Positions 16,818 to 25,119 of a stretch of 64,000 nucleotides of DNA are shown one piece after another. Positions within the stretch are counted from its first letter, which is position 1, and every line of letters begins with the position of its first letter. The notes below the pieces were generated by a model. The model was not told the DNA's origin and ran no database searches. It saw nothing but the letters and a program-made list of their open reading frames with translations. This DNA is from Amycolatopsis solani. Its GTDB lineage: Bacteria; Actinomycetota; Actinomycetes; Mycobacteriales; Pseudonocardiaceae. A program made the translations under genes and the position numbers. The stretch is taken from assembly GCF_033441515.1 (NCBI RefSeq), contig NZ_JAWQJT010000003.1:1302001-1366000 (forward strand). Direction: 5' to 3'.

Positions 16818-17411
16818 TTACGTCGGGGGTAAGGCCGGCTGCCCGGCCAGCAGCCGGTCCACGAGGGTCTCGACGAGATCGTGGCGCTGGTCGTCGGAGA
16901 ACAGGCCGGGCAGCGTCAGCCGTTCCATGATCAGCCAGTTCAGCGCGAGCCACAGCAGGACGACCGTCGTGCCGTCGCCGGGCAGCCCGGATTTCTCGTG
17001 GTAGGCCACGTTGAAGTCGACGTCCGCGCGGATCCGGCGGGTGAGCACGTCCCGCAGCTCCGGCCGGCGGGTGGCTTCCAGCCGCAGTTCCAGCAGGGCG
17101 AGGAACCCGGTGGGGAACGCGGCGACGCGGTCGACGAGCTCGTGCATCAGCTCGGTGACACGAGCCCGGTCACGCGGCCCGGTCAGCCCGCCCGCGATAA
17201 CGGCTTCGTCGACCAGCCGCTCGTAGACGCGTTCGCCGGCGTGCTTGAGGATCTCGTCACGGTTCGCGAAGTAGTTGGACGCCGTGCCGGCCGGGACGCC
17301 GGCCTGCTGGTCGACCGCGCGGAAGGTGAGCCCTCGCGCACCTTCACGGGCGAGGACGTCGATGGCGGCGTCGAGCAGGGCCGCGCGTCGTTCGGGATTG
17401 CGTCGCACCAC
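16818..17411 (-). CDS. TetR-family transcriptional regulator
   Basis: A 197-residue TetR regulator. Its HTH is LAREGARGLTFRAVDQQAGVPAGTASNYFANRDEIL, which places the recognition helix in the usual position. The C-terminal domain contains RVAAFPTGFLALLELRLEATRRPEL, common in TetR proteins that control nearby oxidoreductase or monooxygenase-like genes. The start is GTG 17411 or 17408. Both lie inside an inverted repeat (17410-17437), suggesting autoregulation and perhaps a leaderless mRNA. DUF1330 and GNAT genes lie downstream. Confidence 0.88.
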   Translation of the reverse strand: MVRRNPERRAALLDAAIDVLAREGARGLTFRAVDQQAGVPAGTASNYFANRDEILKHAGERVYERLVDEAVIAGGLTGPRDRARVTELMHELVDRVAAFPTGFLALLELRLEATRRPELRDVLTRRIRADVDFNVAYHEKSGLPGDGTTVVLLWLALNWLIMERLTLPGLFSDDQRHDLVETLVDRLLAGQPALPPT

Positions 17412-17437
17412 TCCGGTCAAAGTACTACAGCCGGAGT
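17410..17437. promoter_or_regulatory. Probable operator overlapping the TetR start
   Basis: Arms ACTCCGG (17410-17416) and CCGGAGT (17431-17437) are exact complements around a 14-base AT-richer centre that itself contains AGTACT. The element sits at the start of the TetR gene and 18 bases from the hisA stop, so it can serve only the TetR gene. It is probably an autoregulatory operator. Confidence 0.5.
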
Positions 17438-17454
17438 GCGTCCGACAGGGCCGC

Positions 17455-18192
17455 CTAGACCTCCGCGACCGCGGCAAGAGCCTCCGGCAGCGTGAACGCG
17501 CCCGCGTACAGCGCCTTCCCGACGATCGACCCCTCCACCCCGTCCGAAGCCAGCCCGGCCAGCGCGACCAGGTCGGCCACGCTCGACACCCCGCCCGAAG
17601 CGATCACCGGGGCGTCCGTGCGGGCCACGACGTCGCGCAGCAGCTCGAGGTTCGGGCCGCGCAGTGTGCCGTCCTTGCTCACGTCGGTCACGACGTAGCG
17701 GGACGCGCCGTCGCGGTCGAGGCGCTCCAGGACCTCCCACAGGTCGCCGCCGTCGGAGGTCCAGCCGCGGGCCGAGAGGCGGTGGCCGGCCTCGGTGATG
17801 CGCACGTCGAGGCCGATCGCGACGCGGTCGCCGTACTCGCCGATCACGCGCGCGGTCCATTCCGGGTCCTCGAGCGCGGCGGTGCCGAGGTTGACGCGGC
17901 GGGCGCCGGTGGCCAGCGCGGCCTTCAGCGACGCGTCGTCGCGGATGCCGCCGGAGATCTCGACCTGGACGTCGAGCTTGCCGACGACCTCGGCGAGCAG
18001 CTCGCGGTTGCTGCCCTTGCCGAAGGCGGCGTCGAGGTCGACCAGGTGGATCCACTCGGCGCCGTCGCGCTGCCAGGCGAGCGCGGCCTCCAGCGGGCTG
18101 CCGTAGGAGGTCTCGGTGCCGGCCTCGCCCTGGACGAGTCGCACGGCCTGGCCATCGGCCACATCAACAGCGGGAAGCAGCGTGAAAGTCAC
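17455..18192 (-). CDS. hisA: ProFAR isomerase HisA, possibly bifunctional PriA
   Basis: A 245-residue TIM barrel that isomerises ProFAR to PRFAR in histidine synthesis. Motifs are [19 protein letters not shown] with the first catalytic Asp, VQISGG-type phosphate site ([11 protein letters not shown]), [30 protein letters not shown] with the second Asp, and [14 protein letters not shown]. In Actinobacteria lacking trpF this protein also performs phosphoribosylanthranilate isomerisation (PriA). Whether that holds here depends on the absence of trpF elsewhere in the genome, which the window cannot show. hisH lies 36 bases upstream on the same strand. Confidence 0.95.
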   Translation of the reverse strand: MTFTLLPAVDVADGQAVRLVQGEAGTETSYGSPLEAALAWQRDGAEWIHLVDLDAAFGKGSNRELLAEVVGKLDVQVEISGGIRDDASLKAALATGARRVNLGTAALEDPEWTARVIGEYGDRVAIGLDVRITEAGHRLSARGWTSDGGDLWEVLERLDRDGASRYVVTDVSKDGTLRGPNLELLRDVVARTDAPVIASGGVSSVADLVALAGLASDGVEGSIVGKALYAGAFTLPEALAAVAEV

Positions 18193-18228
18193 GCCGGTAA
18201 CTCTAGGGCGGAGACGCGGGTCACCCGG

Positions 18229-18858
18229 TCAGAGGGTCGCCAGCCAGTTGCGCAGCAGCCGCGCACCGGCGTCGCCGGACTTCTCCGGGTGGAACTGGGT
18301 GGCCCACAGCGGCCCGTTTTCGACCGCCGCGACGAAGTCCTCGCCGTGGTTCGCCCAGGTCACCTTGGGTTCCTGTCCGGACAGGCCGGACTCCAGCTCC
18401 CACTTGCGCGCCGCGTAGGAGTGCACGAAGTAGAAGCGCTCGTCCGGGTCGAGCCCGGCGAACAGCTGCGAGTCCGCGGGGGCGCGGACGGTGTTCCAGC
18501 CCATGTGCGGCAGGACGTCGGCGTTCAGCCGGTCGACGACACCCGGCCACTCCCCCGTGCCCTCGGTCTCTTCGCCGTGCTCGTCGCCGCGGGAGAAGAG
18601 AATCTGCATGCCGACGCAGATGCCGAGCACGGGACGGCCGCCGGCGAGGCGCTTGCCGATGATCCGGTGGCCCTTGACCTCCAGCAGCCCGGCCATGCAC
18701 GCCGAGTACGCGCCGACGCCGGGCACGACCAGGCCGTCGGCCTCGATCGCGGCATGCGGGTCGGCGGTGACCTCGACGTCGGCCCCGGCGCGCGCCACAG
18801 CGCGTTCGGCGGAGCGGAGGTTGCCGGAACCGTAGTCGAGGATCACCACACGAGACAC
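18229..18858 (-). CDS. hisH: Imidazole glycerol phosphate synthase, glutaminase subunit
   Basis: HisH hydrolyses glutamine and channels ammonia to HisF. The 209-residue class I amidotransferase has an intact triad: nucleophile Cys in [12 protein letters not shown], and the His-Glu pair in [10 protein letters not shown]. The start region [13 protein letters not shown] and the oxyanion-strand loop LVVPGVGAY are typical. GTG at 18858 ([12 protein letters not shown]) is the start that matches the family. It is followed by hisA. The cyclase subunit hisF is 13 kb away, unusual for a pair that usually lies close together. Confidence 0.95.
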   Translation of the reverse strand: MSRVVILDYGSGNLRSAERAVARAGADVEVTADPHAAIEADGLVVPGVGAYSACMAGLLEVKGHRIIGKRLAGGRPVLGICVGMQILFSRGDEHGEETEGTGEWPGVVDRLNADVLPHMGWNTVRAPADSQLFAGLDPDERFYFVHSYAARKWELESGLSGQEPKVTWANHGEDFVAAVENGPLWATQFHPEKSGDAGARLLRNWLATL

Positions 18859-19056
18859 GCCACCCAGCGTAGCCGTCGCGGTCAGCGCCGCTCGAACGAA
18901 TAGACGTCCGTCACGGTGGCGCACGGCGACGGCGCGATTCCGCCATGACGGGGACCACAACTCGCACGACGAGGTTTCGCCGTCCCGCCGACTGGGTATC
19001 AAGTCACCCGATCGTGTGGGTTCCACTCCGCACGGCCGGACGCCAGGGAGGCGAAG

Positions 19057-19233
19057 ATGGCCGAGGACGACGTGCTGTCGCAGATGCTGAACGCCTGGTG
19101 CGACGACATCGACAGCGTGCCATTCCCGCAGTTCAGCGAGCTGCTCATCCCTCGGCAGCAGACGCGCCCGCGTGCGAAGTCCCCCGCGTCTGTCGCCCGC
19201 GTGACGAACGCCACTCGGGGAACAGACGCCTGA
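19057..19233 (+). CDS. Small protein of unknown function (58 residues)
   Basis: A short frame from ATG 19057 to TGA 19231-19233, with a strong ribosome site (GGGAGG, five bases upstream) and actinobacterial codon use. The acidic N-terminal half reads [20 protein letters not shown] and contains one cysteine; the C-terminal half is basic and polar. It stands between hisH and the acyl-CoA dehydrogenase gene, 48 bases before the latter. I do not recognise it. Only the ribosome site and codon pattern argue that it is real. Confidence 0.55.
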   Translation: MAEDDVLSQMLNAWCDDIDSVPFPQFSELLIPRQQTRPRAKSPASVARVTNATRGTDA

Positions 19234-19281
19234 CTGTGGTTTCCTGCGAGGGCCGCATCGACGCGTCCCCCGGGAGCCCTC

Positions 19282-20454
19282 ATGAGTCGCACCCCTGATC
19301 CGCACGATTTCCTCGACCTCGACGCCGGGCTCGCCGAGGAGGAGCGCGCCATCCGCGACGCCGTGCGCGCGTACGCGAAGGACAACCTGCTCGACCACGT
19401 CGCCGACTGGTACGAAACGGGTTCGCTCCCGGCCGCCGAACTGGCCAAGGGCTTCGGGTCGCTGGGCCTGCTCGGCATGCACCTGGAGGGCTACGGGTGC
19501 GCCGGCACCAGCGCGGTCGCGTACGGCATCGCGTGCCGCGAGCTCGAAGCCGTCGACTCCGGGCTGCGCAGCTTCGTGTCGGTGCAGGGCTCGCTGGCGA
19601 TGTACGCGATCCACCAGTGGGGCAGCGAAGAGCACCGGCAGGAATGGCTGCCGCGGATGGCCACCGGCGACGCGCTGGGCTGCTTCGGGCTGACCGAGCC
19701 GGACGCGGGCAGCGACCCGGGTTCGATGCGGACGCGCGCGGTGCGCGACGGCTCCGACTGGGTGCTGTCGGGCACGAAGATGTGGATCACCAACGGAACC
19801 GTCGCCGACGTCGCGGTCGTCTGGGCGCAGACCGACGAAGGCGTCCGCGGGTTCGTCGTCCCGACGTCGACGCCGGGCTTCACCGCGAACGAGGTCAAGC
19901 ACAAGCTGTCGCTGCGGGCGTCGCTGACCGCGGAGCTGGTGCTGGACGGCGTCCGGCTGCCGTCGTCGGCCGCGTTCCCCGAGGTCCGCGGCCTGCGCGG
20001 GCCGCTGTCCTGCCTGAACGAAGCCCGCTACGGCATCCTCTTCGGCGTCGTCGGCGCGGCGCGCTCCTGCTACGAAGCCGCGCTGGAGTACACGCTTTCG
20101 CGCTCGCAGTTCGGGAAGCCGCTCGCCGGGTTCCAGCTGACCCAGCGGAAGCTCGCCGACCTGCTCGTCGAGGTGAACCGCACCGGGCTGGTGGCGCTGC
20201 AGATCGGGCGGCTGAAGGACGCCGGGACGCTGCACCACAACCACGTCAGCTTCGGGAAGATGGCGAACGTCCGGTCGGCCCTCGACGCGGCGCGGACGGC
20301 CCGGTCGATGCTCGGCGCCAACGGGATTTCGCTGGAGTACCCGGTGATGCGGCACATGGCGAACCTCGAGACGGTGCTGACGTACGAAGGCACCGAGGAG
20401 ATGCACGCGCTGTCACTCGGTCAGGCGATCACGGGGCTCGCGGCCTTCCGCTGA
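19282..20454 (+). CDS. Acyl-CoA dehydrogenase, glutaryl-CoA dehydrogenase-like
   Basis: A 390-residue flavin-dependent dehydrogenase that feeds electrons to ETF. The signature [18 protein letters not shown] and the FAD/substrate segments [13 protein letters not shown] and RARYGI-like [23 protein letters not shown] are clear. The C-terminal [23 protein letters not shown] carries the catalytic-Glu context found in glutaryl-CoA dehydrogenases (YEGT), which both oxidise and decarboxylate glutaryl-CoA. This points to lysine or tryptophan catabolism. Substrate choice cannot be proven from sequence alone. A NIPSNAP gene follows after 38 bases. Confidence 0.9.
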   Translation: MSRTPDPHDFLDLDAGLAEEERAIRDAVRAYAKDNLLDHVADWYETGSLPAAELAKGFGSLGLLGMHLEGYGCAGTSAVAYGIACRELEAVDSGLRSFVSVQGSLAMYAIHQWGSEEHRQEWLPRMATGDALGCFGLTEPDAGSDPGSMRTRAVRDGSDWVLSGTKMWITNGTVADVAVVWAQTDEGVRGFVVPTSTPGFTANEVKHKLSLRASLTAELVLDGVRLPSSAAFPEVRGLRGPLSCLNEARYGILFGVVGAARSCYEAALEYTLSRSQFGKPLAGFQLTQRKLADLLVEVNRTGLVALQIGRLKDAGTLHHNHVSFGKMANVRSALDAARTARSMLGANGISLEYPVMRHMANLETVLTYEGTEEMHALSLGQAITGLAAFR

Positions 20455-20492
20455 TCCCGTTTTTGTCGGTGGTGGCCGCTAGCTTCGGCGGC

Positions 20493-21041
20493 ATGACCCA
20501 CATCGACTTCGAAACCGTCATCGAGCTCCGGCGCTACACCCTGCACCCGGGGCGGCGCGACGAGCTGATCGAGCTGTTCGAGCGCGAGTTCGTCGAGCCG
20601 CAGGAGGCGGCGGGCGCGCACCTGTTCGGGCTGTTCCGCGAGCGCGCGTCGCCGGACAAGTTCGTGTGGCTGCGCGGGTTCCGCTCGATGGAAGCACGCC
20701 GGGCGGCGCTGGAGGAGTTCTACTTCGGCCCGGTCTGGAAGGAGCATCGCGAGGCGGCGAACGCGACGATGATCGACTCGGACGACGTCCTGCTGCTGCG
20801 CCCGGTCCGGCGCGGCCTGTCCACGCCACCGCCGGGTTCCGGCTTGCACGTGGCGATCTCTTCGCCTGCCTCGCCACCGGATTCCGCGTTCGCGGCGTTC
20901 GAGACCGAGCCGTCGGAGAACACGTTCCCGCAGTTGCCGGTCCGCACCGGCGGTCCGTTTTCCGTGTGGTTCAGCCGGACGCCGATGGGGGCCGCGGGGG
21001 AACTGGAGCTGGAGGCGACCACGCGCTCACTGATCCGCTGA
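20493..21041 (+). CDS. NIPSNAP family protein
   Basis: A 182-residue protein whose first half has the NIPSNAP/dimeric barrel pattern: VIELRRYTLHPGRRDELIELFEREF, HLFGLFRERASPDKFVWLRGF, EEFYFGPVWKEHREAANATM. The second half (about 110-182) is a less conserved extension rich in P and S that ends in ELELEATTRSLIR. Start ATG 20493 lies 38 bases after the dehydrogenase. It overlaps the convergent Nudix gene by 15 bases. NIPSNAP proteins often act in or near fatty-acid and amino-acid degradation, but their chemistry is unclear. Confidence 0.8.
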   Translation: MTHIDFETVIELRRYTLHPGRRDELIELFEREFVEPQEAAGAHLFGLFRERASPDKFVWLRGFRSMEARRAALEEFYFGPVWKEHREAANATMIDSDDVLLLRPVRRGLSTPPPGSGLHVAISSPASPPDSAFAAFETEPSENTFPQLPVRTGGPFSVWFSRTPMGAAGELELEATTRSLIR

Positions 21042-21455
21042 GAGGAGTTCGAGCAGCCCGGTGGGGTAGAGGATCTTGCTGCCGTCGCGGAAATCCGCGA
21101 CGTCGACCCAGCGCGCGATGGCGTCGTCGTCGAGGATCTGCATCTCTTCGCGCCGGTAGCAGGCGGAGTCGGTGAACTCGGCGTCGTAGAGGAAGGTGAT
21201 CTCGTGGCCGGACTTCCCCTGCCAGGTGAAGATGTTCTCGAGCACGCCGAGCCGTTTGCCGACCCGGAGTTCGGCGTCCAGCTCCTCGGCGAACTCCCGC
21301 CGGAGGGCTTCCTCACCGCGCTCGCCGAACTCGATCCCGCCCCCGAGCGGCCGGTAGAACGTTTCGCCCTTGACGTCGTCGCGCCCTTCGAAGACGAGCA
21401 GCGCGTCGCCGCGCCACACGAGCCCGAGCGCGATCGGCCGGATCCTGAACCCCAT
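21027..21455 (-). CDS. Nudix hydrolase
   Basis: A 142-residue pyrophosphohydrolase. The Nudix box is complete: GGGIEFGERGEEALRREFAEEL fits GX5EX7REUXEEXGU except that the last Gly is replaced, which is tolerated in many members. The N-terminus RPIALGLVWRGDALLVFEGRD and the later FLYDAEFTDSACY pattern match nucleotide or coenzyme-cleaving Nudix proteins. It is convergent with NIPSNAP. The transketolase pair lies 22 bases upstream on the same strand, so co-transcription is possible. The substrate is unknown. Confidence 0.9.
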   Translation of the reverse strand: MGFRIRPIALGLVWRGDALLVFEGRDDVKGETFYRPLGGGIEFGERGEEALRREFAEELDAELRVGKRLGVLENIFTWQGKSGHEITFLYDAEFTDSACYRREEMQILDDDAIARWVDVADFRDGSKILYPTGLLELLSADQ

Positions 21456-21476
21456 GGGGCCACGCTAGCGGCCCCG

Positions 21477-22370
21477 CTACCCCTGGAGGAAATCTTTGAT
21501 CGACAACGCCAGTGAGCCCGCGTCGAGCCCGTGGGCCAGGTCGTGGTCCGCGATGCCGCCGTAGGTGCGCACTTCGGTGTCCCGGCGGACACCGAGCGAC
21601 CGCAGCCGGTGCGGCACGTCGGAAAGCGCCTCCGCGACCCAGTGCGCGGACGTCCCGGCCAGGTACGGCTCGACCAGGACCACCTCGGGTGCGGCGGCCA
21701 GGGCGGCCGCGCGCAGGCCGGCGGCGTCGAACGGGCGGATCGTCGAGGCGTAGAGCACCGTGACGTCGAGGCCCGCCGTCGCGCGCAGGACGCGGTCCAG
21801 CACCGGCCCGACGGCGACGACCACTCCGCGCGATCCCGTGCGCAGGCGCGTGAAGCCGACGCCGAGGTGGGGCGACGCGTTCTCCTGGGCCGAAAGGCGC
21901 AGGTAGATCCGTCCGTCACCGGGGATCGACTCGAGCAGCAGCCGGCGCGCCTCGTCCGGGTGGCCCGGCACGTGCACGGTCCAGCCGGGCAGCGAGTCGA
22001 TCAGCGCGACGTCGCCCGGGGACTGGTGGGTGCGCCCCGCCGTCGTCATGTCGTAGGACGCGCCGTAGGAGACCAGGACTCCGCCGACCTCTTGGTGCGA
22101 GAAGTCGAGCTTGATCTGCTCGAAGGCGCGCTCCACGAGGAACGACGGGAAGGTGTGCACGATCGGCCGGAGCCCGGCGAGCGCCAGCCCGGCGCCCGTG
22201 CTGACCAGCAGCTGCTCGCGGATGCCGACGTTGATCACCCGGTCCGGGTGCCGCTGCGCGGCGCCCGCGAGCTGGGCGGCCGAGATGTCCGCCAGCACGA
22301 CGGCGACGTCCGGGTCGGCGTCGAGGACCTCTTCGGTGGTGCTCAAGAACGCTTCGCGCATCGAAGACAT
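21477..22370 (-). CDS. Transketolase, C-terminal subunit
   Basis: The pyrimidine-binding and C-terminal half of a split thiamin-diphosphate transketolase, 297 residues. Typical motifs are VVLADISAAQLAGAAQRHPDRVINVGIREQ, in which the Glu of GIREQ activates the cofactor, and VSYGASYDMTTAGRTHQSPGDVALI. The last third is a Rossmann-like C-domain (VTVLYASTIRPFDAAGLRAAA). It begins 3 bases after the N-terminal subunit gene. Split transketolases occur in Bacteria and Archaea both for central sugar metabolism and in C7/aminoshikimate-type pathways; nothing here favours the latter. Confidence 0.92.
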   Translation of the reverse strand: MSSMREAFLSTTEEVLDADPDVAVVLADISAAQLAGAAQRHPDRVINVGIREQLLVSTGAGLALAGLRPIVHTFPSFLVERAFEQIKLDFSHQEVGGVLVSYGASYDMTTAGRTHQSPGDVALIDSLPGWTVHVPGHPDEARRLLLESIPGDGRIYLRLSAQENASPHLGVGFTRLRTGSRGVVVAVGPVLDRVLRATAGLDVTVLYASTIRPFDAAGLRAAALAAAPEVVLVEPYLAGTSAHWVAEALSDVPHRLRSLGVRRDTEVRTYGGIADHDLAHGLDAGSLALSIKDFLQG

Positions 22371-22372
22371 GG

Positions 22373-23065
22373 TCAGCCTTTCGGTTCGACGACGGCGACC
22401 ACCGCGAGCGGGCGGCCGGGGTGGGCGGCGGTGAAGGCGTCGTGGAGCGCGTCGTGGTCGCGGCCGGACACCGTGCGGGTCTCCCAGCCTTCGACGGCGA
22501 ACCGGCGGGCGATGCCGCCCGGCCAGCCGCGCGTGGAGGACTGGTTGTCGATCACCACCGCGGTGAGGTTCTCGAGGCCGGCGCGTCCCGCGACGACGAT
22601 CGCCTCGTGGTTCGAGCCTTCGTCGAGCTCGGCGTCGCCGACGAGCGTGACGACCTTCGGCCCGGTCAGGCCGCGGGCGCGCAGGCCAAGTGCAGTGCCG
22701 AACGCTATGGGCAGGCCGTGGCCGAGGGATCCGCTGGAGATTTCGACGCCCGGGACCCGGCGCCGGTCGGGGTGGTGGCCGAGCCGCGACACCGGGTCGG
22801 ACCAGGTCGCGAGTTCCGCTTCGGCGAGGAAGCCCTTCGCGGTGAGCACGGCGTAGTACGCCATCGGGCCGTGTCCTTTGGACAGCAGGAAGCGGTCGCG
22901 GTCGGGCTCGCGGAAATTTTCGGGCGTTACGTCGAGGACGCGGTCGTAGAGCACCCACAGGACGTCCACAGTGGACTCCGCGGCGGCGCTGTGCTTGTCG
23001 TCACCGGTCATCAGCGAGATCAGCCGTGGCAGGCCGGCGTAGCCCGGTTCGGTCGCAGTGGTCAT
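22373..23065 (-). CDS. Transketolase, N-terminal (ThDP-binding) subunit
   Basis: The 230-residue half that holds thiamin diphosphate. It has RFLLSKGHGPMAYYAVL, RLGHHPDRRRVPGVEISSGSLGHGLPIAFGTALG, and the ThDP/metal motif LVGDAELDEGSNHEA followed by VIDNQ. The ATG at 23065 lies almost exactly where transcription should begin from the SoxR-type promoter upstream (see 23072-23102), so the mRNA may be leaderless. The downstream subunit gene starts two bases after its stop. The two halves form a single heteromeric transketolase. Confidence 0.93.
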   Translation of the reverse strand: MTTATEPGYAGLPRLISLMTGDDKHSAAAESTVDVLWVLYDRVLDVTPENFREPDRDRFLLSKGHGPMAYYAVLTAKGFLAEAELATWSDPVSRLGHHPDRRRVPGVEISSGSLGHGLPIAFGTALGLRARGLTGPKVVTLVGDAELDEGSNHEAIVVAGRAGLENLTAVVIDNQSSTRGWPGGIARRFAVEGWETRTVSGRDHDALHDAFTAAHPGRPLAVVAVVEPKG

Positions 23066-23071
23066 GGTTCG

Positions 23072-23102
23072 ACGATGCAACCTCGACTAAACTCGAAGTC
23101 AA
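23072..23102 (-). promoter_or_regulatory. SoxR-type promoter/operator driving the transketolase pair
   Basis: On the minus strand, TTGACT (23097-23102) and CATCGT (23072-23077) are separated by 19 bases, the stretched spacing used by MerR-family activators. Inside lies the dyad CCTCGA-CTAAAC-TCGAAG (23081-23098, plus strand), an 18-base element with one arm mismatch. It has the same layout as the SoxR box CCTCAAG-N4-CTTGAGG. The soxR gene starts 15 bases away in the opposite direction. Confidence 0.65.
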
Positions 23103-23117
23103 GGATAGCCTGAGCAG

Positions 23118-23579
23118 GTGACGAGGCTCGCTGAACATCTCAGCATCGGACAGGTGGCGGAACGCAGCGGAGTGCCGCACACGGCACTGCGGTTCTACGA
23201 GGAGAAGGGGCTGATCAGTTCGGAGCGCTCGGCGGGCAACCAGCGCCGCTACCCGCGTTCGGTGCTGCGCCGGATCGCGTTCGTCCGCGCCGCGCAACGG
23301 GTCGGGCTTTCCCTGGAGGACATCAGCTCGGCGCTGGCGAGCCTGCCCGAGGACCACGCCCCGACGAAAGCCGACTGGGCGCGGCTGTCGCGCGACTGGC
23401 AGCACGAGCTCGACGCGCGGATCGATGCCCTGCAACGCCTTCGCGACCGCTTGACCGGCTGCGTCGGCTGCGGCTGCCTGTCCCTGCGCAGCTGCGCGCT
23501 CTACAACAACGACGACGAGCTGGCGCGCTACGGCCCGGGCGCGAGCAAACTCCGCCCGGCGACCGAGGGCGGCATTTAA
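23118..23579 (+). CDS. soxR: Redox-sensing transcriptional activator SoxR
   Basis: A 153-residue MerR-family regulator. The winged HTH starts LSIGQVAERSGVPHTALRFYEEKGLI. After the dimerisation helix comes the 2Fe-2S cluster motif CVGCGCLSLRSC (Cys 115, 118, 120 and 126), which identifies SoxR rather than another MerR protein. Oxidation of the cluster by redox-cycling compounds switches on transcription. It starts at GTG 23118 and is divergent from the transketolase pair across a box resembling the SoxR operator, so that pair is its most likely target. In actinomycetes SoxR usually responds to endogenous redox-active metabolites. Confidence 0.94.
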   Translation: MTRLAEHLSIGQVAERSGVPHTALRFYEEKGLISSERSAGNQRRYPRSVLRRIAFVRAAQRVGLSLEDISSALASLPEDHAPTKADWARLSRDWQHELDARIDALQRLRDRLTGCVGCGCLSLRSCALYNNDDELARYGPGASKLRPATEGGI

Positions 23580-23611
23580 CCGCTTGCCCGCGGCGGGATC
23601 CTGGGGAGGAA

Positions 23612-24160
23612 ATGAACGAAAAGCAGTTGATCCGCATCTCGAAGCGCCTGGCCCGCCACCTGCGCCACGACCCGGCCGCCATCGGCCTCACCCTCACCCC
23701 GGACGGCTGGGCGAACGTCGAAACCCTGCTCGGCGCCCTGCGCGCGCACGGACTCACGGTCACCCGCGAACAGCTCGACGAAGTCGTCGAGAGGAACAAC
23801 AAGCGCCGCTTCGCGTTCGACGAAACGGGCACACGCATCCGCGCGAGCCAGGGCCACAGCGTGACGGTCGACCTGGGGCTGCCGAACGCAATCCCACCAG
23901 CGGTGCTGTACCACGGAACGGTCTCGAAGTTCCTCGACGCGATCTTCCACGAGGGCCTCCGCCCGATGAACCGCCACGCGGTCCACCTGTCACCGACAAC
24001 CGACACAGCCCGAACGGTGGCGGCCCGCCGCGGCAAGCCGGTGATCCTGCACATCGACGCGGCCGCGATGACGGCGGCGGGCCACGAGTTCCAGGTGAGC
24101 GCCAACGGAGTCTGGCTCACAGCAACGGTGCCCCCGACCTACCTCTCCCACATCCCCTGA
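23612..24160 (+). CDS. kptA: RNA 2'-phosphotransferase (Tpt1/KptA)
   Basis: A 182-residue enzyme that removes an internal 2'-phosphate from RNA using NAD+, producing ADP-ribose 1'',2''-cyclic phosphate. The catalytic pair is in ARHLRHDP (Arg18, His19), with the NAD-binding motifs VLYHGTVSKFLDAIFHEGLRP and RHAVHLSPTTDTARTVAARRGKP. It starts at ATG 23612 with a GGGGAGGA ribosome site, 32 bases after soxR. In eukaryotes the substrate is spliced tRNA. Bacteria lack that splicing route, so its target here is unknown; repair of damaged RNA or NAD-dependent RNA modification are possible roles. Confidence 0.93.
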   Translation: MNEKQLIRISKRLARHLRHDPAAIGLTLTPDGWANVETLLGALRAHGLTVTREQLDEVVERNNKRRFAFDETGTRIRASQGHSVTVDLGLPNAIPPAVLYHGTVSKFLDAIFHEGLRPMNRHAVHLSPTTDTARTVAARRGKPVILHIDAAAMTAAGHEFQVSANGVWLTATVPPTYLSHIP

Positions 24161-24319
24161 CCACCGCGGCGACCGATTTACCTGCACGGCAACGAGAATC
24201 GCCAGCCACCCCGCCCCAGGCACGCAGTCATCCGCCGGGTCCGAGCCGCGCGCCGCACGCGCGCAACCATCCACCCCGGCGCAAGCCGCCCGCCGCCAGG
24301 GCGCGAACTGGGGGTCAGC

Positions 24320-24913
24320 TCACAGGGACGGCACCGCGCTCGGCGTCCGGCGGCGCGGGCGTCCCAGCAGCCGCCTGCCCACGTCCAGCAGCTCCGTGCG
24401 CAGCTCGTCGTCGCCCAGGCTGGCCAGGTCCGGGGAGCCTCCCGCCATCGCGATGCCCGTCAGCGTCACCATCGCGTTGACCCGCGCCGCCGTGTCCGGG
24501 GACGGGCCCGCCAGGATGCCCAGCAGCGCCTGGCCGAAGCCCTCCATCCCGCCGTGCGCGGACTTCTCGATCGCGCGGATCAGGCCCGGGTCGCTCGAAA
24601 ACAACGCCACCAGCGCGCGGTGGCGGATCACCAGGTCGATGAACCCCTCCAGCAGCAGGTCCACCTGCGCGCCCCGCCGCTTCTGCGCGGCCGCGCGCAG
24701 GACGAGTGCGTCCAGGTCGCGCACACCCGGCTCGGCCACCGCCTCGGTGATCTCCGCCTTCGTCTTGAAGTGGTAGTAGACCGCGGCCTTCGTGATCCCG
24801 AGCGCGTCCGCGATCATCTGCAGCGACGTGCCCTCGACGCCGTGTTCCGTGAACAGGCGCAGCGCGGTCTGCAGCAGTCGGGTCCGGGTGTCCCCGTCCG
24901 GGCCGGCGGTCAT
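24320..24913 (-). CDS. TetR-family repressor of the adjacent MMPL exporter
   Basis: A 197-residue TetR regulator with a textbook HTH: LFTEHGVEGTSLQMIADALGITKAAVYYHFKTKAEI. The C-terminal part contains RHRALVALFSSDPGLIRAIE, common in regulators of lipid or drug export. It is divergent from the MMPL transporter, and the 206-base gap between them holds five copies of a palindromic operator (24954-25061). Strong autoregulation and repression of the exporter are therefore likely. The C-terminus ends in a basic arginine-rich tail. The ligand is unknown. Confidence 0.92.
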   Translation of the reverse strand: MTAGPDGDTRTRLLQTALRLFTEHGVEGTSLQMIADALGITKAAVYYHFKTKAEITEAVAEPGVRDLDALVLRAAAQKRRGAQVDLLLEGFIDLVIRHRALVALFSSDPGLIRAIEKSAHGGMEGFGQALLGILAGPSPDTAARVNAMVTLTGIAMAGGSPDLASLGDDELRTELLDVGRRLLGRPRRRTPSAVPSL

Positions 24914-24953
24914 TCTTCCTCCTCAGCGAGCCGTCGGAGCGTACGTCACTCCC

Positions 24954-25061
24954 TGTCGATCGGCAAACTCCCTTACTAGCCGATCGGCAGGGATAAACCT
25001 TGCTGTTCGGCAAGTCACATCCTTGCCGATCGGCTTGGACCCGCCCTAGCCGATCGGCTAG
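24954..25061. promoter_or_regulatory. Array of five TetR operators at 23-24 base spacing
   Basis: Five related palindromes lie between the divergent tetR and MMPL genes, centred near 24959.5, 24983.5, 25006.5, 25029.5 and 25053.5 (intervals 24, 23, 23 and 24). The core is GCCGATCGGC. The last copy is a perfect 16-base palindrome, CTAGCCGATCGGCTAG (25046-25061), and the third is weaker (CTTGCTGTTCGGCAAG, 24999-25014). Spacing near two helical turns would place repressor dimers on one face of the DNA. Confidence 0.85.
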
Positions 25062-25119
25062 CTTGGAAAGGAACCTGATGGAGTGAACCGACCCCGTTCG
25101 GGCGAAACGGAGCTGACTC

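Noticed and set aside
21477..23065. Split transketolase as part of an antibiotic (aminoshikimate) gene cluster
   Set aside because: No AHBA synthase, polyketide synthase or NRPS gene is in the window; a metabolic role under SoxR fits the context better.
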